A stretch of DNA of 64,000 nucleotides from Mucilaginibacter lacusdianchii (GTDB lineage: Bacteria > Bacteroidota > Bacteroidia > Sphingobacteriales > Sphingobacteriaceae). A program made the translations under genes and the position numbers. Location of the stretch: NCBI RefSeq assembly GCF_009770985.1, contig NZ_WSRW01000001.1, positions 310,001 through 374,000 of the forward strand, given 5' to 3'. Positions 45,000 through 52,798 of this stretch are shown piece after piece (within the stretch, counting starts at the first letter, position 1; every line of letters starts with the position of its first letter). The notes below the pieces were generated by a model, which was given only the letters and a program-made list of their open reading frames with translations, was not told where the DNA came from and ran no database searches.

Positions 45000-45025
45000 A
45001 TAAATCCTGTAAAGAACTTATGTAC

Positions 45026-45033
45026 CAAATGTA
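45026..45033 (-). promoter_or_regulatory. Candidate -7 element for nrdBA
   Basis: TACATTTG on the minus strand is an exact TAnnTTTG match. It would put the transcript start near 45018 and leave a leader of about 200 nt before the nrdB ATG. No TTTG is seen at the usual -33 distance. Confidence 0.4.
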
Positions 45034-45318
45034 CATACTAAGTACATTCTGATTTTACTCCGGTTTAATGTAGTTTTTCACATGAAAGAAATAGTTATTA
45101 ACATTAGTGTATAGAACTTTTTCCATCAAAAAGTTATAAACATAAAAGTGTTTTGTAAATCAGCGTATTAACCAACATTGTTAGTAAAAGTGGATAACTA
45201 ATCGAAACAATAATTGCAATTTAAAACCCTTTAAACCCGTGACTTTTCAATGACTTAAGACTTATAAGGCTTAAGTCCCCATCCAATTTAATATTACACC
45301 ATTGCAATAGCTAACACA

Positions 45319-45357
45319 CAAAAAAGCCTTGCCTATAAATTAATACGGCAAGGCTTT
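45319..45357 (-). terminator. Intrinsic terminator of msrB
   Basis: AAAGCCTTGCC / GGCAAGGCTTT is a perfect stem with a 13-base AT-rich loop and an A-run on the plus strand that gives a U-run in the minus transcript. It lies 20 bp past the msrB stop. Confidence 0.8.
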
Positions 45358-45376
45358 CAGTATTTGTAAATAGTGA

Positions 45377-45757
45377 TTATTTCACATCCTCAATGGGTAC
45401 AAATTTCATAGAAACAGAGTTAACACAGTGACGGGTATTTTTAGCCGTAAAACGCTCGCCCGTAAACACGTGACCTAAATGCGCTCCGCAGTTGGCGCAT
45501 AATATTTCGGTTCGGCTACCGTCGGCATCAGTTTCCTTGTGCACCGCACCGGCTATCTCATCATCAAAACTGGGCCAGCCACAAAATGATTCGAATTTAT
45601 CCTCGCTACGGTACAACGGCGCATCGCAACGGCGGCATACATACAAGCCCTGTGCTTTGTTGTTCAACAGCTCACCGGTGAAGGGGCGCTCGGTACCTTT
45701 GTATAAAATAATGCGTTCTTCTTCGGGTGTTAAGTCGTTATATTTTTGATCAGCCAT
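45377..45757 (-). CDS. msrB: Peptide-methionine (R)-S-oxide reductase
   Basis: A 126-residue MsrB. The catalytic Cys is C111 in RHCVNS; the structural zinc is held by C41/C44 (CRRC) and C87/C90 (CANC); GWPSF (60-64) and HLGHVF complete the active site. It repairs methionine-R-sulfoxide in proteins with thioredoxin. There is no signal peptide, so it is cytoplasmic. It is monocistronic between its terminator and the GH27 gene. Confidence 0.96.
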   Translation of the reverse strand: MADQKYNDLTPEEERIILYKGTERPFTGELLNNKAQGLYVCRRCDAPLYRSEDKFESFCGWPSFDDEIAGAVHKETDADGSRTEILCANCGAHLGHVFTGERFTAKNTRHCVNSVSMKFVPIEDVK

Positions 45758-45935
45758 AATGTTTTTATTTAGGGTGATGGTTGGTCACCGCTGTATAAAT
45801 ATACGATTTTATGATGGCTTGGTTTTGAATACGGGCGCTATTTACATACCACTGACGCATTGCTGCTACACGTGTTCTATTTATGGATAGTACACTTATA
45901 ACTGACGAAGCAACGTAAATAAATATTTAAGCAAA

Positions 45936-48149
45936 TTACTGCACCTTTAACATCACCGTTCCATGCGGTGCCAACGTATAGCTAAAAGCTGATTTAGCTG
46001 CGGCTATATTTTTTTGTCGCCACACATCCCGCACCTGTTTTACCGAACCGATATGAAGATCAGCCCAATTAATGGTTACAGGCTTATACTTTTCTGAAAG
46101 GTTGAATACCCCCACCGCCTTGCTGCCGTCGGAAAGCTCTTTGACATATACTTGGTAATCCTCACCTTTGGAAACCAAGTGCGCCTGCTTACCCAGTATA
46201 TCCTGATTAACGGCTATCACCTCGTCGTTAGTAAGCAGACTGAGCGTAAAGTCGTCCATCTGGCTAATATCACATCCTATCAGCAACGGCGATGCCAGCA
46301 AGCTCCACATGGTGATATGCGTGTACTGCTCGTTAGGTGTAAGCCTTGTGGTGCGCAGGTTACCACTCCAACCTACTTTGCCTACTGTCAGCATATCCGG
46401 GTCGTTCCATCTTCCGGGTTGTGCATAGTCCGAAACTTTATACTGGCGGAAGCCGATATCATACAGGCTGGACCAGGTATCCGTAATATCGCCGGTGGTG
46501 CGCCAGCTGTTCGCATCCACCTCGGCACCCCACTTCCAAACATCGCCCATACCGTACTGACAAAGGCTGTAGTATATATCCCTCGGTTGCGAGCGGAGCG
46601 CCTTTTGCATAACTTGGTAAGGTTTCATGTAGGTAGCGATCGAGGTATCACTACCGGCCACTTCGGCATAGGCGCACCAATCGTATTTCAGGTAATCAAC
46701 GCCCCAGGCATTATACGTTTCTGCATCCTGCAACTCATGACCTAATGATCCTAAATAACCACCGCAAGTAAGCCGGCCGGGTGATGAATAGATGCCAAAT
46801 TTAAGACCATGTCCATGCAACCAATCGCTCAGTGCCCGCATATCCGGAAATTTTTGATTAGTACCGATAGTGCCATCGGCATTTCTTTTATCCGACTCCC
46901 ATCCATCGTCAATATTGATGTATGACCAACCATGCTCGATAAGCCCTTTATCAATCAAGGCCTGCGCCGAGCTTTTTACCTTGTCTGTAGTTACCGATAA
47001 ACCCCAACAGTTCCAGCTGTTCCATCCCATAGGCGGCGTAAGAGCCAATAGATTACCGGCTTTTACGGTAAGCGTACACTCGGCCTTGCCTAGTGCATTG
47101 GTTACGGTAAGCTTTACTGGATAATCGCCGGCTTTTGTGATTGTACCGCTGATGATACCGGTGACTTTATCCAAAGTTAAACCCTCCGGAAGCATTGCCG
47201 CACTATACTGCAATGGCCTTTTTCCTGTAGCCGCTATTTTGTACAAAAATGGCGAACCCGGACGTACGCCGCTTACCCGTGCGCTATTGATGCGTGGCAT
47301 AGCCGATACCGGAGGCGTAAGGATGTAAGGCATCGGATCGGTTACCGTAATTTTTTTGCCGGTCAGCTTTTCTGTAAAAATATAGGACAGGGTGATACCT
47401 TCACGGTTTTCTGCCTTAACATTCAAGGTTTTACTACTGCCGGCAGGTAAACTGATGCTATACTGATTTTGACTGATTACTTTACCGCTACGGTCATCAT
47501 GCGTAAGCACATTTAGTGTACCGTTAACCGCCGTTTTGTTATGATTAAGCACCGCGATATCTTTTGATGCAGTGGTGGCCGTAAATGCAAAGCCTTTGCT
47601 GTTGTTGATAGCTACGCCATCAATAATATCCATAATATTGATGTAAGGCGCGGCATTATTGATACCACCGTTACCACCGCCATCATACACCCTAACGGCG
47701 ATAACGTTATCTGCATCCCAGTTAATTTTTGCCTGATTGAGTGGTATGCGGTAGCGTCGCTCTGCGTCATACGCTGTTTTATACTCGGCGTTGGATGCAG
47801 GTATACTACCCGTTTTACCAATCAACGTTCCGTTCAGGTAGCTTTCGTCGCAATCATCAATATTGCTCAGGTAAATTACCAGTGTATCTTTCAGTACCGA
47901 TTGCTTTTTTAATGAAGATGGGATGGTTACATGAAAACGATACCAGGCAAAACCATTGTACTCGGCGCCCAGCTGTTGCTCCCAGTATACGGTAGTTTTA
48001 AGCGTTTGCCAGGCCGCATCATTAAACTTAGGGTTCAGCCAAGCGGCATCATCGCCAGTTTTAAACTTGGCCTGGGTCATAAACAGCTTACCCTGCGCCT
48101 TGGCTGCCACAGCAGCCAGTAAGCAAAACGTGATTAGTAATTTGTGCAT
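45936..48149 (-). CDS. Secreted GH27 alpha-galactosidase-like enzyme with accessory domains
   Basis: A 737-residue exported enzyme. Signal peptide 1-18 (ending AKA). Residues about 20-175 form a galactose-binding-like jelly-roll (AWYRFHVTIP, NIDDCDESYLNG); about 278-362 a putative Ig domain (PEGLTLDKVTGIISGT); and about 368-645 the GH27 barrel opening with TPPMGWNSWNCWG. The nucleophile is D490 in YLKYDWC and the acid/base D554 in RTTGDITD, both in GH27 consensus positions. A C-terminal beta domain follows. It should release terminal alpha-galactose or a related sugar from glycans. No SusC/SusD pair is adjacent, so it is not in an obvious utilisation locus. Confidence 0.9.
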   Translation of the reverse strand: MHKLLITFCLLAAVAAKAQGKLFMTQAKFKTGDDAAWLNPKFNDAAWQTLKTTVYWEQQLGAEYNGFAWYRFHVTIPSSLKKQSVLKDTLVIYLSNIDDCDESYLNGTLIGKTGSIPASNAEYKTAYDAERRYRIPLNQAKINWDADNVIAVRVYDGGGNGGINNAAPYINIMDIIDGVAINNSKGFAFTATTASKDIAVLNHNKTAVNGTLNVLTHDDRSGKVISQNQYSISLPAGSSKTLNVKAENREGITLSYIFTEKLTGKKITVTDPMPYILTPPVSAMPRINSARVSGVRPGSPFLYKIAATGKRPLQYSAAMLPEGLTLDKVTGIISGTITKAGDYPVKLTVTNALGKAECTLTVKAGNLLALTPPMGWNSWNCWGLSVTTDKVKSSAQALIDKGLIEHGWSYINIDDGWESDKRNADGTIGTNQKFPDMRALSDWLHGHGLKFGIYSSPGRLTCGGYLGSLGHELQDAETYNAWGVDYLKYDWCAYAEVAGSDTSIATYMKPYQVMQKALRSQPRDIYYSLCQYGMGDVWKWGAEVDANSWRTTGDITDTWSSLYDIGFRQYKVSDYAQPGRWNDPDMLTVGKVGWSGNLRTTRLTPNEQYTHITMWSLLASPLLIGCDISQMDDFTLSLLTNDEVIAVNQDILGKQAHLVSKGEDYQVYVKELSDGSKAVGVFNLSEKYKPVTINWADLHIGSVKQVRDVWRQKNIAAAKSAFSYTLAPHGTVMLKVQ

Positions 48150-48532
48150 CGATTTATAATTGGTAGCACAACATACTAAAATTTCAAATATTAATTAAAC
48201 GTTTAAATATTATTGATTACGAATAGAAGCAGGATAGCGGGTGCTCTCTTAGTTTCTTGAACCTCGTAATATTTGTATGGAAGGCTGCATAAACGTGTTT
48301 GTGCTATTAGCTTAACATCTATAGTGTTTATTGACTTAAGCTAGTCTGCTCATTGCCGCAGGGGCTATTTCTTTTGTCATAGCCACAAAAGAAACAAAAA
48401 GGCCTAGCTGTTGCGATCACCTCTCCGCCCGCAAGGCCCTCGCTGGCCCGGGCGCAACAGCGGGCCTTTGCGCTTCTTCGTTTTCTCCTTCTAAGTACTA
48501 AATACTACAAATATAAACTATCAGAATTGAAC
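48150..48532. other. 383-bp intergenic region with a dispersed repeat
   Basis: Between the GH27 start and the 3' end of the HEPN-like gene. The right half is the second copy of the dispersed repeat described at 11590-11765; the left half is AT-rich and probably holds the GH27 promoter. No other gene is visible. Confidence 0.7.
48345..48485 (+). repeat. Dispersed intergenic repeat, copy 2
   Basis: Contains GCTCATTGCCGCAG, TAGCCACAAAAGAAAC, GGCCTAGCTGTTGCGATCAC and a GC-rich tail with GCTGGCCC and GCAACAGCGG. The same words occur in order on the minus strand at 11590-11765. The GC-rich tail is better preserved here. Confidence 0.75.
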
Positions 48533-49105
48533 CTATTTGCTAGTGGTCTCTACCAGCATCCTATACACCTCAAGCTTATCATCACCTTCATACTGAAAGA
48601 AAAAATCACTCATTAACCCGGCAATAAATTTATTATAATCTTCAAACGCTGTTTCAACGTCTGATATATCATCATATGTTGGATCAAAAATATCTTCAAG
48701 TGACTTTGGATGCATTAGATTATTTCTCAAAAGCTTAAGTTTCTTAAGCGTCTGTAATTTTGTACTAAAATACTCCTTTTGCAAAGTTTCTGCATCGAAT
48801 GTTTTCGCAACCTGTTTAAAGGTTTCCTTAAATTGATCAATAAATCTATCTTTCTCATCGAATCCTTCATATCTATCAAACAAATTATAATAATGTATAT
48901 CCGCTTCAATCATAGCAAAAAAGTTTTTAATGCATAATCTCCCCAAAACTTCAAATTTCTGTCCTCCATTTATACACAACTTAGTCATATCAAGCAATTC
49001 TTTAAAATCGCCTTTAAGTTTATTATGAACTAATGGAAACGTCTGAATAAGAGGAATTAATGATAAGAACTCCTGTCTATCTTTGATTATCTTACTTCTT
49101 CGCAT
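48533..49105 (-). CDS. Uncharacterised HEPN-like protein
   Basis: A 190-residue, all-helical, AT-rich gene product of no family I can name with certainty. Residues 127-132 read RNNLMH, which fits the R-x4-6-H motif of HEPN domains, in the usual context of a long helix (QTLKKLKLLRNNLMHPKS). HEPN proteins are often RNases in toxin-antitoxin or phage-defence systems, but many are inactive scaffolds. There is no MNT nucleotidyltransferase or other antitoxin partner beside it. The gene stands alone between a dispersed repeat and the sucD terminator, and its low GC differs from its neighbours, which suggests acquisition. Confidence 0.55.
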   Translation of the reverse strand: MRRSKIIKDRQEFLSLIPLIQTFPLVHNKLKGDFKELLDMTKLCINGGQKFEVLGRLCIKNFFAMIEADIHYYNLFDRYEGFDEKDRFIDQFKETFKQVAKTFDAETLQKEYFSTKLQTLKKLKLLRNNLMHPKSLEDIFDPTYDDISDVETAFEDYNKFIAGLMSDFFFQYEGDDKLEVYRMLVETTSK

Positions 49106-49259
49106 ATAAATTAGAGTATATGTTTATTACAACACAAGTTAATCAATTAGTATTTTGAAATCCATGCAAGTAAATAACACTAATAACTTCGATGAGATTA
49201 AATATCTTTTTTTGTAAGCGAACATCTCATCTAAATAAAAACAAATTATAACAAACAAA

Positions 49260-49290
49260 AAAAATCCCGGCCAACCTGACCGGGATTTTC
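49260..49290 (-). terminator. Intrinsic terminator of sucD
   Basis: AAAATCCCGG / CCGGGATTTT with a short loop forms a perfect GC-core hairpin flanked by A/T runs. It lies about 70 bp past the sucD stop on the minus strand and also faces away from the HEPN-like gene start. Confidence 0.75.
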
Positions 49291-49359
49291 TTATATCTAA
49301 ACCTTCACCCAAATAACCAAAAGCCTTGGCTCTTGATTCTCGGATCTTGGCTCTTAAAA

Positions 49360-50238
49360 TTACGCTAATTTAGCCAGCTCTTCAGCCATGGCAGCGCCAA
49401 TTTCTGCTGGAGATTCTACTACGCGGATACCGCACTCGGCCATAATTTTCATTTTGGCAGCAGCCGTATCGTCGGCACCACCTACGATAGCACCAGCGTG
49501 ACCCATACGGCGGCCTGGAGGCGCAGTTTGACCAGCGATGAAACCTACTATAGGTTTAGTACCGTGTTCTTTGATCCAGCGGGCAGCTTCTGCTTCCATA
49601 CCACCACCAATCTCACCAATCATGATGATACCGTGTGTTTCAGGATCGTTCATCAGCAATTCTACAGCTTCTTTGGTTGGGGTACCAATAATAGGGTCGC
49701 CACCGATACCGATAGCAGTAGTAATACCTAAACCAGCTTTAACCACCTGGTCAACCGCTTCGTAAGTTAAAGTTCCTGATTTTGATACTACACCTACGTT
49801 ACCTTTTTTGAAGATAAAGCCTGGCATAATACCAATTTTAGCCTCATCAGCGGTAATTACACCCGGACAGTTAGGGCCAATCAGGCGAGACTCTTTGCCC
49901 ACCAAGTATTCTTTTACCTGAATCATATCCTTAGTAGGGATACCTTCGGTGATACATACAATTACTTTGATACCAGCTTCGGCAGCTTCCATAATGGCAT
50001 CAGCCGCAAAAGCAGGAGGCACAAATATGATAGATACATCGGCACCGGTTTGGTCTACCGCATCTTTTACGGTATTAAACACCGGACGCTCCAAGTGCTG
50101 CTGTCCGCCTTTACCCGGCGTTACACCACCTACTACCTGGGTTCCGTAGGCAATCATCTGCGAAGCATGATAAGTACCTTCGTTACCGGTAAAACCCTGA
50201 ACAATAACTTTTGAATCTTTATTTACGAGAACACTCAT
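49360..50238 (-). CDS. sucD: Succinate--CoA ligase [ADP-forming] subunit alpha
   Basis: A 292-residue protein of normal length. CoA-binding N-terminal Rossmann fold ([20 protein letters not shown]) and the phosphohistidine loop [11 protein letters not shown] near the C-terminus are present. It makes succinate and ATP from succinyl-CoA in the TCA cycle together with SucC, whose gene is not in this window; separated sucC and sucD are common in Bacteroidota. A strong promoter at 50258-50288 supports separate transcription. Confidence 0.97.
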   Translation of the reverse strand: MSVLVNKDSKVIVQGFTGNEGTYHASQMIAYGTQVVGGVTPGKGGQQHLERPVFNTVKDAVDQTGADVSIIFVPPAFAADAIMEAAEAGIKVIVCITEGIPTKDMIQVKEYLVGKESRLIGPNCPGVITADEAKIGIMPGFIFKKGNVGVVSKSGTLTYEAVDQVVKAGLGITTAIGIGGDPIIGTPTKEAVELLMNDPETHGIIMIGEIGGGMEAEAARWIKEHGTKPIVGFIAGQTAPPGRRMGHAGAIVGGADDTAAAKMKIMAECGIRVVESPAEIGAAMAEELAKLA

Positions 50239-50257
50239 GGTTTTTGCTTTTGTACGG

Positions 50258-50288
50258 CAAAGCTAAAGTTATTGCTTATACTATCAAA
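50258..50288 (-). promoter_or_regulatory. Strong Bacteroidota promoter of sucD
   Basis: On the minus strand TTTG (50285-50288), a 19-base spacer and TAGCTTTG (50258-50265) match the -33/-7 consensus exactly. The sucD ATG is 20 bp downstream. This is the best promoter match in the window. Confidence 0.7.
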
Positions 50289-50321
50289 TTATTTTTAAGT
50301 TAGATGCGTATTAGGCCAACT

Positions 50322-50888
50322 TTATGGCTTGGCACCTGCATCTATAATTGTTGCGCCAGCCTCAAGATACAGCTTTTTATACATGGCTTCGGGTTCTACA
50401 GTAAGGCGAACTTCAAGGGTTGGGAAAATATACGCCTCGAGCAGATGGCCGCCATGAACCATGCCATCTGATGTAGCTAGGTTGATGTGGGCGTGCACCA
50501 CAGGTTTACCGTTATACATGGCAATATCGCCTATCAATGAGGTAATTTCGGCAGGCTCGGTGATGGGTATTACTTTGAACATTTTGCGGCTTTGATCATA
50601 CCACCCTACTCTTGCCCGCAAAGCATCGCCAATGGCCGTAAAGTGGGCGCTGGTAATATTGTTCTTTTGGGCAAACTCAGTAAGACCTGACATAATCTCA
50701 TCCTCTTTGGCAAACACCAGGATATAAGTTTTTACATTACCGTTTTGGCTCAGCAGTTGCGCCTTCACGCCCGGCGATTTACCGGTTTGGGCCGGATTAG
50801 TGGGTGATACATACTCTTGTGCGTAGGCAACGCCAGCGATAAAGCAACCTATTATTAACGCCGTAGCGTATTTAAATATCTTCCTCAT
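50322..50888 (-). CDS. Secreted PPC/DUF296 domain protein
   Basis: A 188-residue protein using ATG at 50888, which gives a clear signal peptide (MRKIFKYATALIIGCFIAGV, cleavage near AYAQ). A longer frame from a TTG at 50966 would hide it and is rejected. The mature part is a PPC/DUF296 domain: FAQKNNITSAHFTAIGDALR, then HAHINL and GGHLLEA, whose histidines are the conserved putative metal ligands. PPC domains in plants accompany AT-hooks, and bacterial ones are usually cytosolic and of unknown function. Export of this one is therefore notable. It lies 83 bp downstream of sucD's start region on the same strand. Confidence 0.8.
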   Translation of the reverse strand: MRKIFKYATALIIGCFIAGVAYAQEYVSPTNPAQTGKSPGVKAQLLSQNGNVKTYILVFAKEDEIMSGLTEFAQKNNITSAHFTAIGDALRARVGWYDQSRKMFKVIPITEPAEITSLIGDIAMYNGKPVVHAHINLATSDGMVHGGHLLEAYIFPTLEVRLTVEPEAMYKKLYLEAGATIIDAGAKP

Positions 50889-50976
50889 GATGGTTATTTT
50901 AATCTGCTTAAGTAACCACCTTGAAAAGCAAAAGTTTATATTGATTGCTGATTGTGGGTGTATCAAACAGCTTATA

Positions 50977-52254
50977 TCAATGATGAGTTTGTTCCCCTAT
51001 TTCGGATGCTGCTCCGCTTATGGCAAGCTTATATTTCTCTCTATCAAACTCCTTTTCGCTAATCGCAATCACTATGGCAGCGATGCCATTGCCAATTACG
51101 TTAGTGATGGCCCTGGCTTCAGACATAAAACGATCCACGCCTAATAATAAAGCCACACCCTCAACCGGAATCACCTTAATAGCGGCCAGTGTGGAGGTCA
51201 ACACGATAAATCCGCTACCGGTAACACCCGCTGCACCTTTAGAAGTAACCATCAAGATACCAATGATAGTAAGCTGCTGACCTAATGACAACGGTACGTG
51301 AAACACCTGCGCCAAAAAGATAGTTGCCATGGATAAATAAATAGTGGTGCCATCCAAATTGAATGAATAACCGGTAGGAATAACCAAACCCACTACCGAA
51401 CGGGCGCAGCCCAATCGCTCCATTTTGTCCATCATCAGCGGCAGGGCCGGTTCGGAAGATGAGGTGCCTAATACAATAAGCAGTTCCTGACGGATAAATT
51501 TGAGGTATTTCCACAGGCTGAACTTAAACAGGTAACAAATAAGGTTAAGTACCACGAATATGAAAAGTGCCATAGTTAGGTAAACTGATGCCATCAGCAT
51601 AGCTAACGGCTTAAGGGTTTGTAACCCATGCGTGCTAATGGTGTAAGCCATACCACCAAATGCGCCTATAGGCGCAGCCCGCATCACGATATACATAATA
51701 TTGAAAAACACTTTTGCCAGTTTATCCAAACTTTGCGTTAGCGACTGCCCTACGCTGCCCATACGGCTCAAGCCAAAACCAAAAAGTATGGCAATCAGTA
51801 ATACCTGCAAAATATCGCCTTTGGCAAAGGCTTCTACAAAATTGGAGGGAATGATGTGTGTAAAAAAGTCGCCCCAATTCATTTCACCAGCTTGCTGCTG
51901 GTATTGGGCTACTTTACCAACGTCGGCCCCATGACTGGGTGCCAGGCCAGCACCGGGTTTTACCAAATTAGCTACGGCCACGCCTATAATTAATGCAAAC
52001 GTGGTTACAATTTCGAAATACAATAGCGCTTTGCCACCTACCCGACCCACCTTTTTCATATCACTCATGCCGGCAATACCCAGCACAATGGTAAAAAATA
52101 TAATAGGCGCTATCAGCATACTAATTAAGCTGATAAACATTTTACTGATACGCTGTGCTACCGGGGCAAATGCAGGAAAGTATAAACCTACCAGCACACC
52201 TAAAAGTATAGCAGCAATTACCTGAAAGGTAAGATTGGAAAATAAACGCTTCAT
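50977..52254 (-). CDS. Dicarboxylate/amino acid:cation symporter (DAACS family)
   Basis: A 425-residue transporter when started at ATG 52254 (MKRLFSNLTF); an in-frame TTG ten codons upstream is less likely. The fold of the glutamate/C4-dicarboxylate symporters is clear: GTSSSEPALP serine-rich hairpin at about 270-280, NLDGTTIY at about 300, and MVTSKGAAGVTGSGFIVL near 345, which form the two re-entrant loops and substrate site. It takes up glutamate, aspartate or C4-dicarboxylates with Na+ or H+. Its neighbour is the secreted PPC protein, 88 bp downstream on the same strand. Confidence 0.93.
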   Translation of the reverse strand: MKRLFSNLTFQVIAAILLGVLVGLYFPAFAPVAQRISKMFISLISMLIAPIIFFTIVLGIAGMSDMKKVGRVGGKALLYFEIVTTFALIIGVAVANLVKPGAGLAPSHGADVGKVAQYQQQAGEMNWGDFFTHIIPSNFVEAFAKGDILQVLLIAILFGFGLSRMGSVGQSLTQSLDKLAKVFFNIMYIVMRAAPIGAFGGMAYTISTHGLQTLKPLAMLMASVYLTMALFIFVVLNLICYLFKFSLWKYLKFIRQELLIVLGTSSSEPALPLMMDKMERLGCARSVVGLVIPTGYSFNLDGTTIYLSMATIFLAQVFHVPLSLGQQLTIIGILMVTSKGAAGVTGSGFIVLTSTLAAIKVIPVEGVALLLGVDRFMSEARAITNVIGNGIAAIVIAISEKEFDREKYKLAISGAASEIGEQTHH

Positions 52255-52329
52255 TAAATGGGCAGCCTTAGTGTTAAGGTACAATGATATTAATTTTTTG
52301 CCCCGTAACGTTTACTCCGGTTGATTGAG

Positions 52330-52545
52330 TTACGATTTAGGAGCGTATTGTGGTAAAAAGATATGACGGCATACCAAACACCGTGTGCAAAAATAACGCT
52401 TAACCGGATACCAAAAGAAAAAGGCTCGGACGAGCACGTTGCGCTTTGCTCGATACTTAAATTCTTCGCCACAGGTTGGACATATTGGGAAACGAATGTT
52501 GGCTTTTACTTTTCGTCTTTGTTTATTAGTATCGGCTTGTTCCAT
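52330..52545 (-). CDS. Small zinc-ribbon protein
   Basis: A 71-residue basic protein with two Cys pairs: CPTC near residue 22 and CTRC (plus LVC) near 53-59, separated by about 30 residues, the layout of a zinc ribbon. Similar short proteins with a hydrophobic middle (FFFWYPVKRYFC) are common in Bacteroidota and have no known function. It lies 75 bp upstream of the symporter gene on the same strand. Confidence 0.55.
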   Translation of the reverse strand: MEQADTNKQRRKVKANIRFPICPTCGEEFKYRAKRNVLVRAFFFWYPVKRYFCTRCLVCRHIFLPQYAPKS

Positions 52546-52670
52546 AGCTATCGGAAAATATTGAAATTACAAATATTACAAAATATGACAATAAAAATAT
52601 CCTTCTTGCAAAAGCGAATTCAAAAACGCAGGCATAAATAAGAATGTTACAATCTTTAGGTTTATATACA

Positions 52671-52712
52671 AAATGGCTACATTGTAACAAACCAGTTACA
52701 ATGTAGCCATTT
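52671..52712. repeat. Perfect 18-bp inverted repeat upstream of leuS
   Basis: AAATGGCTACATTGTAAC (52671-52688) and its exact complement (52695-52712) flank a 6-base loop AAACCA. It lies in the divergent gap between the zinc-ribbon gene and leuS, about 55 bp upstream of the probable leuS -7 element, so it is not an obvious terminator of either gene. Confidence 0.7.
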
Positions 52713-52765
52713 ATTTCCATTAATGCTCAATCCGCTAAAAAATAGCATGCTTTTATTCTTTTTCG

Positions 52766-52773
52766 TACTTTCG
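52766..52773 (+). promoter_or_regulatory. Probable -7 element of leuS
   Basis: TACTTTCG matches 7 of 8 positions of TAnnTTTG, 25 bp before the leuS ATG. No clear -33 element. Confidence 0.4.
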
Positions 52774-52798
52774 CGAACTATTTTTTAGCACCTGCGCA

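Larger units (their letters stand above)
44820..45376. other. 557-bp noncoding region upstream of nrdB
   Basis: The part nearest nrdB (44840-45035) is hairpin-rich and markedly more GC-rich at 44930-45000 than the AT-rich remainder (45040-45300). The remainder contains three sequences that resemble DnaA boxes on one strand or the other (near 45076, 45128 and 45190) and the msrB terminator at 45319-45357. No tRNA or ORF of note. Confidence 0.7.

Noticed and set aside
46152..46745. 197-codon open frame antisense to the GH27 gene
   Set aside because: It overlies the catalytic domain of a well-supported GH27 enzyme and has no family resemblance.
50889..50966. Longer N-terminus for the PPC-domain protein
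   Set aside because: TTG start and an extension that masks the signal peptide; ATG at 50888 is better.
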